Source: Chloroflexota bacterium (lineage in GTDB: Bacteria; Chloroflexota; Dehalococcoidia; JACPEP01). Taken from it: a stretch of 36,339 nucleotides of DNA. Location: positions 1 to 36,339 of the forward strand of contig JACPEP010000044.1 of NCBI GenBank assembly GCA_016183425.1, written 5' to 3'. The translations under genes were made by a program, and so were the position numbers. The notes under the pieces were generated by a model that did no database searches, was not told the origin of the DNA, and was given only the letters and a program-made list of their open reading frames with translations. Of the stretch, positions 22,663-31,238 are shown in pieces; the stretch's first letter is position 1; every line of letters starts with the position of its first letter.

Positions 22663-22931
22663 TGGAGATCGCCGACAAGCTGGCCCTGAACAAGTTCAGT
22701 GTGGACACTATCCCCCACTTGAAGATAGACCAGGAAAAGTGCCACCCCTGTCCCCACAAGAACTGCACCCTCGTCTGTCCGGTGAGCAACTACACCCAGG
22801 AGGGGGATCGCGTCGTCTTGAGCTGGGAGGGGTGCCTGGAGTGCGGCACCTGCCGCATAGCCTGCGACCAGGGGAGCCTACAATGGCAGTACCCCCGGGG
22901 CGGTTTTGGAATCGCCTACCGGTTGGGGTAG
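22659..22931 (+). CDS. fixX: FixX-type ferredoxin
   Basis: 90 aa, GTG at 22659 or ATG at 22662. IDQEKCHPCPHKNCTLVCPVSNY and GCLECGTCRIACDQGSLQW supply the cysteines of the Fe-S site; the C-terminus WQYPRGGFGIAYRLG is the FixX hallmark. It corresponds to the ferredoxin-like domain of ETF-QO and works with FixC. Overlap with fixC implies translational coupling. Confidence 0.92.
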   Translation: MMEIADKLALNKFSVDTIPHLKIDQEKCHPCPHKNCTLVCPVSNYTQEGDRVVLSWEGCLECGTCRIACDQGSLQWQYPRGGFGIAYRLG

Positions 22932-23019
22932 AAAAAGCCACGCTCTTGCCCTGGAAAAAAGAAGGATTAGGGGCAGGAGCACTATCGTTATCTGAACCAC
23001 ACCCGCGGAAGGAGGTATT

Positions 23020-25035
23020 ATGACTCCCCCTGCCAATCCTTTTGGTTTCATTCCCTTATGGGCAGCCGTCTACTTCGCCGCTCTGGTAGCCTTTAGCCTC
23101 GCTACTTTCCTTCTCTACCATCGCTTCATCAGGCTCATCCGTATCGGGAAGCCAGCGGAGCGCAGCGGCCGATGGGGGCTTCGGCTTTGGGGCCTGGTGC
23201 CGGTGGTTCTGGGGCAAGGGCGCGTCCTTCAGAGTGTCTCTTTGCGCTGGAGAGACCTGGCGGGAGTGGGGCACACCATCATATTCGGTGGCTTCCTTCT
23301 CTTCTCCCTCAGCTACCTCATCTTCATCTTCGGCGATTCCCTCTGGCCTCCCTTCTCCCGCGCCTTACTCACCGAGACGGGGGTACGGGTCTACGCCTTC
23401 ATCATGGACATCGTGGCGACGGCGATACTGGCCGTCATCCTGTGGGCACTGGTGCGCCGCTGGATTGTGCGACCCCACCGGCTGTCCTTCGACCTGACCC
23501 GCAAGCCCGATACCATGGTCATATTGGCCTTTATTGGCGGCTTGATGTTATTCTCTCTCATGGCGGAGGCGGCGCTGCAAATGGCAGAGGGGCCATGGGG
23601 AGCGCCGGTGTCGGGGGCTTTGGCTTCATGGCTGGGGGGGTTGGGAGTGTCGCCCTCCGCGGCCACTTTATATCATGGCCTCTTTTGGTGGCTCCACTAC
23701 TTCACTATCCTGGGCTTCGCCGTGTACATCCCTTTCTCCAAGCACATGCACCTGGTGGCATCGCCGGTAAACGTCTTCTTCCGACGCCTGGAGCCTATGG
23801 GCACTCTGCCTCCCATTAAGGATTTGGAGACGGCGGAGTCTTTCGGCGCCGCCCGATTGGAGAGCTTCACCTGGAAAGAGCTCTTGGACGGCTACGCCTG
23901 TGCTGTCTGTGGCCGTTGCAGCGATGCCTGTCCCGCCAACCTGAGTGGCAAGGTCCTCTCCCCCATGCACGTGGTGGAGAGCATCAAGGAATGCCTGCTG
24001 AGAGACGGCCCCGGTGTGGCTCGAGGCGAAGCTTCAGAACCGGTCACTGGCCACGAGGTGCCCGAACAGGCGGTGTGGGATTGCCTCACCTGTGGCGCTT
24101 GCATGGCGGAGTGCCCGGTCACTGTGGAACATGTGAACTCCATCGTGGACATGCGTCGCTACCTGGTGCTGGAAGAAGCCCGGATGCCCGAACAGACCCA
24201 GATGACCCTGACGAATATAGAGAGACGAGGCCATCCCTGGCGAGGGACCCAGCTTACCCGAGAGACCTGGACCCAGGGTCTGAACATCAAGAAGGCGTCT
24301 CCCGACGACCCCGGGGAGGTCCTATACTGGGTGGGGTGCACCGGTGCCCTGGAGGAGCGCAGCACCAAGGTGGTCATCGCCCTGGCCCAGGTGCTGCAAC
24401 GGGGGGGGGTGGACTTTCGCATTCTGGGCAACGGAGAGATGTGCTGCGGCGACCCGGCGCGGCGCATGGGCAACGAATACCTCTATCAGACCCTGGTTCA
24501 GCAAAACATCGAAGCCCTCCGTGGCTATGGGGTTACCAAAATCGTGACCCACTGTCCCCACTGCTACAACACCCTCAAAAACGAGTACCCCCAGTTCGGG
24601 GGCCGCTTTGAGGTTACCCATCATACCCAGTTTCTGGCCCAGCTTCTGGAGACGGGCCGGCTGCGGCTGTCCAAGGCCCTGGATACCGAGATCGCCTACC
24701 ACGATTCCTGCTACCTGGGACGCCACAACTCCATCTATCGAGAGCCGAGGCGCATCCTGGACTTCATCCCCCAAGTGGAGTTGGTGGAGTTCCCCCGCTC
24801 CGGCCGCCGAAGCTTCTGCTGCGGCGCCGGCGGCGGGCATTTGTGGATGGAGGAATCAGGGGGCACCCGTATCAACCAGATGCGGGTAGAGGAGGCCATG
24901 AAGACCCAGGCCAAGGTCATCGCCACCGCCTGCGTCTACTGTCTTCAAATGATGGAGGATGGCATCAAGGGCAAGAACGTAGAGGGAACCATGGAGGTCG
25001 CCGACGTGGCGGAGCTGCTGCAGCGAGCCATGTAG
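23020..25035 (+). CDS. Membrane-bound HdrD-like (Fe-S)-binding reductase
   Basis: 671 aa with AGGAGG before the ATG. The N-terminal ~260 residues have about six membrane segments in the style of a nitrate-reductase gamma cytochrome b subunit (PLWAAVYFAALVAFSLATFL, HTIIFGGFLLFSLSYLIFIF, IVATAILAVILWALV). Two [4Fe-4S] motifs follow (CAVCGRCSDACP and CLTCGACMAECP). The C-terminal half has two CCG domains: EMCCGDPARRMG with HCPHCYNTL, and HDSCYLGRHNSIYREPR with FCCGAGGG and ACVYCLQMM. This architecture is seen beside etf/fix genes and probably exchanges electrons between ETF and menaquinone. It follows fixX by 88 bp. Confidence 0.88.
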   Translation: MTPPANPFGFIPLWAAVYFAALVAFSLATFLLYHRFIRLIRIGKPAERSGRWGLRLWGLVPVVLGQGRVLQSVSLRWRDLAGVGHTIIFGGFLLFSLSYLIFIFGDSLWPPFSRALLTETGVRVYAFIMDIVATAILAVILWALVRRWIVRPHRLSFDLTRKPDTMVILAFIGGLMLFSLMAEAALQMAEGPWGAPVSGALASWLGGLGVSPSAATLYHGLFWWLHYFTILGFAVYIPFSKHMHLVASPVNVFFRRLEPMGTLPPIKDLETAESFGAARLESFTWKELLDGYACAVCGRCSDACPANLSGKVLSPMHVVESIKECLLRDGPGVARGEASEPVTGHEVPEQAVWDCLTCGACMAECPVTVEHVNSIVDMRRYLVLEEARMPEQTQMTLTNIERRGHPWRGTQLTRETWTQGLNIKKASPDDPGEVLYWVGCTGALEERSTKVVIALAQVLQRGGVDFRILGNGEMCCGDPARRMGNEYLYQTLVQQNIEALRGYGVTKIVTHCPHCYNTLKNEYPQFGGRFEVTHHTQFLAQLLETGRLRLSKALDTEIAYHDSCYLGRHNSIYREPRRILDFIPQVELVEFPRSGRRSFCCGAGGGHLWMEESGGTRINQMRVEEAMKTQAKVIATACVYCLQMMEDGIKGKNVEGTMEVADVAELLQRAM

Positions 25036-25132
25036 CACCTCCTCCCCTCCAAACCTTCCCATTGCGGGCCGCGCCACCGGCTCTTATCATTCCTCTAGCT
25101 TGTCATAGACTCGGCTCTGGTGAGATGATACG

Positions 25133-26038
25133 ATGAATCTGAGCTACCTTAAGACCTATCTGGAGGTGGTGCGGCGGGGCAGCTTCTCAGGAGCCGCTCG
25201 GGCGTTGAGTATAAGTCAGCCCGCCATCTCCTTCCATATCCAGCGCCTGGAGGAGGAGATGGGGGTGAAGCTCCTGGAGCGGCGCAGCGGTCGGGTGGAG
25301 ATGACGGCGGCGGGGAAGGACTTTCACCGCTTCGCCCTCAAGGTGGCTGCGGAGGACGAGCAGCTTCGCGCCCGCTTGGTGGCGCAGCAGGAGGAGGTGG
25401 CCGGCTATCTCTCATTAGGGGCGAGCACCATCCCCGGGGAGTACATCGTCCCTCTTCTGGTGGCCGCTTTCCAGGGGCGCTACCCCCAGGTGCGGGCATC
25501 CATCGCCGTGGCCGACTCGGCCCGGGTGGTGGACATGATTGTCAACGGCGACGGCGACATGGGGTTCATCGGCGCCCCCATGGCCCGGCGGCCCCTTCGC
25601 ATGGCCAAACTGGCCCAGGACGAGATTGTCCTCGTCACTGCCCCCGGCCACCCTTTAGCGCAGCGCCCAGAAGTTGCGTTGGCGGAACTCCCCTCCCAGG
25701 CCTGGGTGGGACGGGAGGAGGGCTCAGGCACCCAGTGGAGCGTGGAGCAACAGCTTCGGCAAAGGGGGCTGGGCACCCTTCACTTCGTCCTGGTGGTGGG
25801 CAGCAGCCAGGGGGTGGTGGCGGCGGTGGAGGCGGGGGCGGGCATCGCCTTCGTCTCCCGCCTGGCGGCGGAGAAAAGCTTGGCTCTGGGACGCCTGCGG
25901 CAGGTGGCCGTAGAAGGTCTTACCCTTAGACGCGACATCTACTATATCTATCACCAGCGATTCACTACCTCTCGCCTGACCAGGGAGTTTCTGGCCTTTG
26001 TGGAGCGGTGGCCGTCTCGCCCTGGGGAGTCTTCCTAG
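25133..26038 (+). CDS. LysR-family transcriptional regulator
   Basis: 301 aa. The N-terminal winged helix-turn-helix (MNLSYLKTYLEVVRRGSFSGAARALSISQPAISFHIQRLEEEMGVKLLER) and the C-terminal LysR substrate-binding domain (GYLSLGASTIPGEYIVPLL... GIAFVSRLAAEKSL) are both clear and full length. It resembles the CysB/CysL-like branch. It lies 97 bp after the HdrD-like gene on the same strand; a regulatory link to the fixCX operon is possible but unproven. Confidence 0.92.
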   Translation: MNLSYLKTYLEVVRRGSFSGAARALSISQPAISFHIQRLEEEMGVKLLERRSGRVEMTAAGKDFHRFALKVAAEDEQLRARLVAQQEEVAGYLSLGASTIPGEYIVPLLVAAFQGRYPQVRASIAVADSARVVDMIVNGDGDMGFIGAPMARRPLRMAKLAQDEIVLVTAPGHPLAQRPEVALAELPSQAWVGREEGSGTQWSVEQQLRQRGLGTLHFVLVVGSSQGVVAAVEAGAGIAFVSRLAAEKSLALGRLRQVAVEGLTLRRDIYYIYHQRFTTSRLTREFLAFVERWPSRPGESS

Positions 26039-26055
26039 TCCACCTCTAGCGGATT

Positions 26056-26078
26056 CTCCCTCCCACCAGGGGAGGGAG
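26056..26078. repeat. Purine/pyrimidine palindrome (CTCCCTCCC...GGGGAGGGAG)
   Basis: CTCCCTCCC (26056-26064) pairs with GGGAGGGAG (26070-26078) in the gap between lysR and nadD, which point toward each other. Same style as the palindromes at 18293, 18436 and 32774, and may act as a bidirectional terminator. Confidence 0.55.
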
Positions 26079-26117
26079 TTAGAGGGAGGGGGATTGTTCG
26101 AGGGATGAGACTTGGTG

Positions 26118-26729
26118 CTAAGAACGGTACAGCCCGTGCTCCCTGATATACTCCTCCACCGCCAGCGGCACCTGGTAGCGGATGGGATGGCCCTGGGCCA
26201 CCCGCTCCCGAAGGGAATCGGAGCTAATGCCCAGGAGGGGGATGGCCAGGGAGGTGAGGCGCCGGGAGAGGCCAGGTACGGCGTCCTCCAGAGGCTCCAG
26301 GTCAAAGCTCTCCCACCCCGGGCGGCGCACCACCACCAGATGGCACATCTCTATCAGGCGGGCCGGCTCTTTCCACAAGGGAAGCCCCAGGAGGGCGTCC
26401 ATGCCCAGGATGAAGTAGAAAGCGGCCTCCCCTTCCCACTGGCGTTGTAGGTCGGCAATAGTATCCACAGTATAGGTCGGCCCCGGCCGATCCACGTCCA
26501 CCGTGGACACCTCAAAGTAAGGGTTGGACACGATTCCCCGGCGCACCATCTCCAGACGGTGGGGGGCTGGGGTAACGCGCCGGTGGGCCTTGAGCCAGGG
26601 CTGCCCGGTGGGGACAAAGAGCACCTTCTCCAGGGAGAGCATGACCCGGGCCTCCTCCGCCACCACCAGGTGGGCCATGTGGATGGGGTCGAAGGTGCCC
26701 CCCAGCACCCCTATCTTTGTTTGTGCCAT
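26118..26729 (-). CDS. nadD: Nicotinate-nucleotide adenylyltransferase
   Basis: 203 aa. Adenylates nicotinate mononucleotide in NAD synthesis. GVLGGTFDPIHMAHLVVAEEA has the nucleotidyltransferase GGTFDP and HxxH (HMAH) motifs. VPTGQPWLK and ISSDSLRERVAQG (the SSTxIR equivalent) are conserved, and YFILGMDALLGL is the family's 'GaD' segment. Ends IREHGLYRS. Confidence 0.95.
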   Translation of the reverse strand: MAQTKIGVLGGTFDPIHMAHLVVAEEARVMLSLEKVLFVPTGQPWLKAHRRVTPAPHRLEMVRRGIVSNPYFEVSTVDVDRPGPTYTVDTIADLQRQWEGEAAFYFILGMDALLGLPLWKEPARLIEMCHLVVVRRPGWESFDLEPLEDAVPGLSRRLTSLAIPLLGISSDSLRERVAQGHPIRYQVPLAVEEYIREHGLYRS

Positions 26730-27116
26730 CTGTTCTCTTTCCCCTCATAGCGCCCGACGCCAAAGATCAATTTTTCAGGCCACTTTCTTCGATTACCCCT
26801 AATAAAGGTCACCCCCGATATTGCTTAAGCCCACCATTTGGCATCCCAGCCCTTTGGAGATGCTTCTCCGCCTTAGGCTGATCAGCATGACTTGCTTTTC
26901 TGTCACCCTGAGAGGCTGTGAATAAATTGGTTTTGGGCACCTGTCCAAGGGGTCAGCCAGATACGAAATCATGGCGTTCGAGGCGCTTCCCCACAAAAAA
27001 CTCACAGGCTCTGAGCGCAGCTGCTCCTGGTTCGACAGGCTCACCATGAGCGACAGCCGCTCACCCTGAGCTCGCGAAGGGCCTGATCCGCCCGGGGTGG
27101 GCGAAGGGTCTCCCCG
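26730..27116. other. Gene-free stretch rich in dispersed repeats
   Basis: Contains a copy of the 102-bp MITE-like element (26911-27012) and, next to the 688-aa gene, a stretch GGTTCGACAGGCTCACCATG then AGCGACAGCCGCTCACCCTG, a type of repeat common in environmental genomes. No gene is seen. Confidence 0.5.
26911..27012 (+). repeat. 102-bp MITE-like element, copy 1
   Basis: Starts AGAGGCTGTGA and ends TCACAGGCTCT, nearly complementary ends. The middle shares TTGGTTTTGGGCACCTGTCC and AAGGGGTCAGCCAGATAC with copies 2 and 3. All three copies are exactly 102 bp. Confidence 0.8.
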
Positions 27117-29183
27117 TCACGGATGGCTGCCCTGATTTCCATGCCTTGAACCAAAAATCCTGTATATCTGTTCAATAACTGAAGGCTGTCTTATCCCCAA
27201 AACGAGCTCCCTCAGTTTCTCAAGTGCCTCTCGCTCGGACTTATAAGACATAAGACCATGTTCAGCAATGTTACGCTGGCGTTGAATCTTGCCCAAAGGC
27301 TCCACGAGTACTTTTATCTCACCAAGATTCAGCTTGGGCCACCTCCGCCTGACAAAAGTCTTTACGTGTAGATTCTCTTTACCCTTCAGGCTAGGGTCGT
27401 TAACTGCTTCAAAAATACCGCACCACTTGCTGAGGGACACTCTCGACGCAAGAAAGTCAACTGGGCATGTCTCTTCTACTAGTTCTTTTTTCTGTCTATT
27501 GTAGTTCCAGAAACACAAAGACACTGATGGTAAACCGTCTTTTGTTAGGTAGTCGCCGAAGGGATAGATAAAATAACGGCGAAGACATGCCTCTACAGCG
27601 GCATGAAACCTCTTTATTACTTCTTTGGTTGATGTGCCTGTTCGCGAGCCAGACTGGTAAGCCCACTCGGCAGCTATCAAAGCATCAACGGCATCGGATG
27701 AAAGTTCGGGGCATATGCCGCTAAAGTAGCCTTCTAACGACTGAAGTATCTTGCCTTCTGATGGCAGCAATCGCTCGTCCTGGGACTGCTTCATTTCCTT
27801 CACTTCATGCAATATTTTCATCACGTTTATAGAAATGCGGCTGTCCATGTCCCCTACCGCCTGAATGTCCCATCGAGGGGTGCTTGGCTCTATCGTCTGC
27901 GGCGACGGCACCAGCGATTGCTCCTTCCCCAGCGATTCCAGTATCTTGTCGGCGAAGCCGATGCGCATGGCCCAGTACAGGTCCATGTGCGGCCCGATCT
28001 CATGCACGGCTGCCCCGCCCCACCTATCCGAATGGTGCCATATATGAATGTAAAACTCCCGCGCCCTTGACCAGTCCCGCTGTGGATCGTACTCCGAAAC
28101 CAGGGTAGCGGCCGTGGCTGCGCTTCTGTATTCCCCTTCAACTACAGCCAGATCCTCTTTCGCATACTCTGCATAGTCCTCCTTTAGAATACCGGTAAAA
28201 ACATCAAAAAATCGTTCGAGGCCTTTCCAGGGGTTTGCCCGAAACTTTTCCACCATTGCGTACCTACCTACCAACTGACCAAACTTCCAGGCTAGGTATT
28301 GGGCAGACTCCTTGTTATATTCTGACGGCAGAGCATCTGAGCAATCCCACTGTCTACAGAAACCTAAAATATCACTGGCCGCCAGGAATAGACTAATCCA
28401 GTCGTAGAACCTATAGTCTATTTCATATTTTTCTTCGTCGGAGCAGGTCTCCTTCTTCTCGCAGGCTTCGGCCCATGAATCCAGAAGCTTGCAGGCAAAC
28501 TCGGCCAGGGGACCAATATAAACACTGCTTCGCCCTGCCGATTTTATCGCATAGAGTGTCTCAATATAATAATTCGCATTACTTTGAGACACAACATAAG
28601 GCATTGAAATGGCGGTAATGCACTTTCCTAGGACTATATCTGCCGTGTTGGTCAAGACTCCCACTCCCGAATCCTGAGGAAACGACGTTGTACCTCCAGG
28701 ACCGTACTCCACCGAAAGCCTGGTGGCCGCCATGGCGTGCCAGAGCTGCATAGCCCGTTCCAGGTCGCCCTTCGTCAAGCATACCCACCCCAGGGCGAAG
28801 CGAGTGTGAAAGAGAACCCGCGCCTCTTCATCCGTCAAGGGCCCCCGCTCAGCCCTCTCTGTGAGAGAGGCGAGCAGGGCTTCGCAAGGCTCCAGAAATG
28901 CCGCTGCTATACTGGATAGAGGTGATTGTTTGAGCTCAATTTCCTCTGGCTTCCAGGAGAAACGCAAAAAGGAAAGAAAACGAAAATATATAGCTATGGA
29001 AACCAGGGCCTGCCAGCAAAGCTCGCCCTGCTTAACGAGGTCTATTGCCCCCATCAGGCCCTCCAGGCTTGAGTAACGCTCCGCCTCTTCGTCACTCATG
29101 AAGAGTGCCAGGTAACTCATTAAGAGTGCCAGCCATGCATCCGGCTCTGAAGGCTTCAGTTCCTCTTCGTCTTTTTCACCCAT
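27117..29183 (-). CDS. Large unknown protein with C-terminal RNxxxH motif
   Basis: 688 aa, soluble, no signal peptide. I do not recognise the family. The first ~450 residues are helical with TPR-like character (AFLEPCEALLASL, LFHTRFALGWVCLTKGDLERAMQLWHAM). The C-terminal part (from about residue 500) has ALIAAEWAYQSGSRTGTSTKEVIKRFHAAVEACLRRYF, and near the end QRQRNIAEHGLM; R637-H642 (RNIAEH) fits the HEPN R-N-x3-H motif, and the preceding helices resemble an Apea-like HEPN fold. A HEPN nuclease with a TPR-like sensor is a reasonable guess; not shown. Its own codon use looks more mixed than neighbouring housekeeping genes. Repeats flank its 3' side. Confidence 0.6.
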   Translation of the reverse strand: MGEKDEEELKPSEPDAWLALLMSYLALFMSDEEAERYSSLEGLMGAIDLVKQGELCWQALVSIAIYFRFLSFLRFSWKPEEIELKQSPLSSIAAAFLEPCEALLASLTERAERGPLTDEEARVLFHTRFALGWVCLTKGDLERAMQLWHAMAATRLSVEYGPGGTTSFPQDSGVGVLTNTADIVLGKCITAISMPYVVSQSNANYYIETLYAIKSAGRSSVYIGPLAEFACKLLDSWAEACEKKETCSDEEKYEIDYRFYDWISLFLAASDILGFCRQWDCSDALPSEYNKESAQYLAWKFGQLVGRYAMVEKFRANPWKGLERFFDVFTGILKEDYAEYAKEDLAVVEGEYRSAATAATLVSEYDPQRDWSRAREFYIHIWHHSDRWGGAAVHEIGPHMDLYWAMRIGFADKILESLGKEQSLVPSPQTIEPSTPRWDIQAVGDMDSRISINVMKILHEVKEMKQSQDERLLPSEGKILQSLEGYFSGICPELSSDAVDALIAAEWAYQSGSRTGTSTKEVIKRFHAAVEACLRRYFIYPFGDYLTKDGLPSVSLCFWNYNRQKKELVEETCPVDFLASRVSLSKWCGIFEAVNDPSLKGKENLHVKTFVRRRWPKLNLGEIKVLVEPLGKIQRQRNIAEHGLMSYKSEREALEKLRELVLGIRQPSVIEQIYRIFGSRHGNQGSHP

Positions 29184-29296
29184 CGCATTCCCTCCAGCCA
29201 GTCCCTTTTGATAAAGCTAAAAAGGGACTTTTGGAAGCCATTTTACCATAGGATCCTATCTATGAGTGCAGCAGCCGTGACGTCTGCCATGCCTCT
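29184..29296. other. Short gap between two - strand genes
   Basis: 113 bp with no gene. No clear promoter is seen; a weak TAGGATCC-containing stretch lies between. Confidence 0.4.
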
Positions 29297-30949
29297 CTAA
29301 AACACCAGGGACTCCTTCTGCTCACCAAAGACGCCCCGCAGGGCGTCGCACATCTCCCCCAGGGTGGCATAGGCCTCGACGCAGCGGATGAAGTGGGGCA
29401 TGGTGTTCTCCTGCCCCCGCGCCGCCGCCTCCAGCTCCGCCAGGGCAGCCGTCACCTGAGCGCCGTCCCGGCTGGCCTTGACCTCCGCCAGGCGCTGCCT
29501 CTGCCGCCTCTCCTCCTGGGGGTCGATGCGCAGCAATCCCCCGATCTCCGGCTGCGGCCCCGGGAAGCGATTGACCCCCACCACCACCTGCTGCCCTGCC
29601 TCCACCTCCCGTAGGTGGCGATAGGCGCTATCCTGTATCTCCCGCTGGGGGAACCCCCTTTCGATGGCCACCAGAGCGCCCCCCATGGCATCAATGCGGT
29701 CCAGGTACTGGCGCGCCCTCTCCTCCATGGCGTCGGTGAGCGCCTCCACAAAGTAAGAGCCTCCCAGGGGGTCCACGGTGTCCGCCACGCCGCTCTCGTG
29801 GGCCAGGACCTGCTGGGTGCGCAAGGAGAGGATAACCGACTCCTCGCTGGGGAGGGCCAAGGCCTCGTCCCAGGAGCAGGAGTGCAGGGACTGGGTGCCG
29901 CCCAGGATGGCGGCCAGGGTCTGGATGGTGACCCGGACGATGTTGTTGTGGGGCTGCTGGGCGGTGAGGGTGGAGCCCAGGGTCTGGACATGGAAGCGGA
30001 GCATCCAGGAGCGGGGGTCCTTGGCCTGGAAGCGATGGCGCATTATTCTGGCCCACAAGCGCCGGGCGGCCCGAAACTTGGCCACCTCCTCGAAGAGGTT
30101 GTTATGGCTGCCGAAGAAGAAGGAGAGGCGCCCGGCAAAGGCATCCACGTCCTGTCCCGTCTCCACCGCCGCCTGGACATAGGCGATGCCATCGGCCAGG
30201 GTGAAAGCCAGCTCCTGGGCGGCGGTGGCTCCCGCCTCCCGAATGTGATAGCCGCTGATGCTGATGGTGTTCCACGGGGGGACTTCCTGGCTGCAAAAGC
30301 TGAAGATGTCGGTAGTGAGGCGCAGGGAGGGGCGGGGGGGAAAGATGTATGTGCCGCGAGCGACATATTCCTTGAGAATATCGTTCTGGATGGTGCCGTT
30401 GAGGTGGGAGAGGGGGACACCCTGCCTTTTGGCCAGGGCGATGTACATGGCAAGAAGGATGGGGGCGGTGGCGTTGATGGTCATGGAGGTGCTTACCCGC
30501 TCCAGGGGAATATCCTGGAACATTACCTCCATGTCCCGGAGGGTGCATACAGGCACCCCCGTCTTGCCCACCTCACCGGCGGCCAGGGGGTGATCCGAGT
30601 CGTAGCCCATCTGAGTGGGCAAGTCGAAGGCGATGCTCAGCCCCGTCTGGCCCTGCTCCAGGAGGTATCGGAAGCGTCGGTTGGTCTCCTCCGCGGAGGC
30701 GAACCCGGAATACTGGCGCATAGTCCACAGCCGGCCTCGGTACATGGTGGGCTGCACCCCCCTAGTGAAGGGGTACTCCCCAGAGTAGCCCAGGGCCTCG
30801 GAATACTGGAAGCCGGGGTCATCCTCCGGGGTGTAGAGGGTGTCTATGGGGATGCCGGAGTTGGTCTCAAACTGTCGTTCCGGAAAGCGCTTCAGGACCG
30901 GGGCCAGGGTCTTATCCCGCCACTCTTCTTTGTCTTTGCTGGTCGTCAT
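29297..30949 (-). CDS. mcmA: Methylmalonyl-CoA mutase, large (catalytic) subunit
   Basis: 550 aa, AGGAGG before ATG. Interconverts methylmalonyl-CoA and succinyl-CoA with adenosylcobalamin. [56 protein letters not shown] and [13 protein letters not shown] are family signatures. Tyr80, Thr186, Gln188, Arg198 and His235 fall at the spacing of P. shermanii MutB Tyr89, Thr195, Gln197, Arg207 and His244; Tyr and Arg distinguish it from isobutyryl-CoA mutase (Phe, Gln). The B12-binding domain is absent, as in two-part mutases, and the partner subunit is not in the window. The next gene upstream is a B12-binding radical SAM protein, with no evidence of a shared pathway beyond the cofactor. Confidence 0.93.
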   Translation of the reverse strand: MTTSKDKEEWRDKTLAPVLKRFPERQFETNSGIPIDTLYTPEDDPGFQYSEALGYSGEYPFTRGVQPTMYRGRLWTMRQYSGFASAEETNRRFRYLLEQGQTGLSIAFDLPTQMGYDSDHPLAAGEVGKTGVPVCTLRDMEVMFQDIPLERVSTSMTINATAPILLAMYIALAKRQGVPLSHLNGTIQNDILKEYVARGTYIFPPRPSLRLTTDIFSFCSQEVPPWNTISISGYHIREAGATAAQELAFTLADGIAYVQAAVETGQDVDAFAGRLSFFFGSHNNLFEEVAKFRAARRLWARIMRHRFQAKDPRSWMLRFHVQTLGSTLTAQQPHNNIVRVTIQTLAAILGGTQSLHSCSWDEALALPSEESVILSLRTQQVLAHESGVADTVDPLGGSYFVEALTDAMEERARQYLDRIDAMGGALVAIERGFPQREIQDSAYRHLREVEAGQQVVVGVNRFPGPQPEIGGLLRIDPQEERRQRQRLAEVKASRDGAQVTAALAELEAAARGQENTMPHFIRCVEAYATLGEMCDALRGVFGEQKESLVF

Positions 30950-31075
30950 AAGTGCCTCCTTCCCTCATGCCTACGTGTAGAAAAGAGACCGTCAAGCCTC
31001 ATAAGGGAGGTCGTTTATTAACACCCCCGGCTGAGGGTCATCAAAAAATAATCTGCTAAACGGCGAACAGCCCAT

Positions 31076-31130
31076 GTAGTCGGGGTCGTCCCTGACCCCG
31101 ACCGTCGGCCTCGGGGACGAGGCCGACTAC
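31076..31130. repeat. Palindromic dispersed repeat, copy 3
   Basis: GTAGTCGGGGTCGTCC with CTGACCCCGAC followed by CGTCGGCCTCGG with GGACGAGGCCGA then CTAC. The two hairpins occur in the reverse order of copy 1, as if the repeat were inverted. Confidence 0.75.
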
Positions 31131-31200
31131 CGTCCTCAAGGGTGCGGGCTGGTGAGATTGCTTTGTCATTGTATTTAGTTTACCATAAGCCAGGGGTTTG

Positions 31201-31226
31201 ATGCCCCATGCTTTAGTGTGGGGCAT
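31201..31226. terminator. Possible terminator hairpin downstream of the radical SAM gene
   Basis: ATGCCCCA (31201-31208) and TGGGGCAT (31219-31226) make a perfect 8-bp stem just after the stop of the radical SAM gene on the - strand. No U-run follows, so its terminator role is uncertain. Confidence 0.35.
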
Positions 31227-31238
31227 TCCTAAACACCC

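Larger units (their letters stand above)
30950..31238. other. Intergenic region with repeat copy 3
   Basis: No gene. It holds the third GTAGTCGG palindrome (31076-31130) and an unrelated hairpin at 31201-31226. Confidence 0.5.

Noticed and set aside
29615-31021. Long + strand open frame of about 470 codons
   Set aside because: Antisense to the mutase gene; Gly/Leu/Val-rich artefact.
31076-31130. CRISPR-like repeat
   Set aside because: The repeats are single palindromes without spacers; no array of three or more evenly spaced units is seen anywhere in the window.
29184-31238. Cobalamin riboswitch upstream of the mutase
   Set aside because: The gap upstream of the mutase gene shows no B12-box or conserved core; only palindromic repeats are present.
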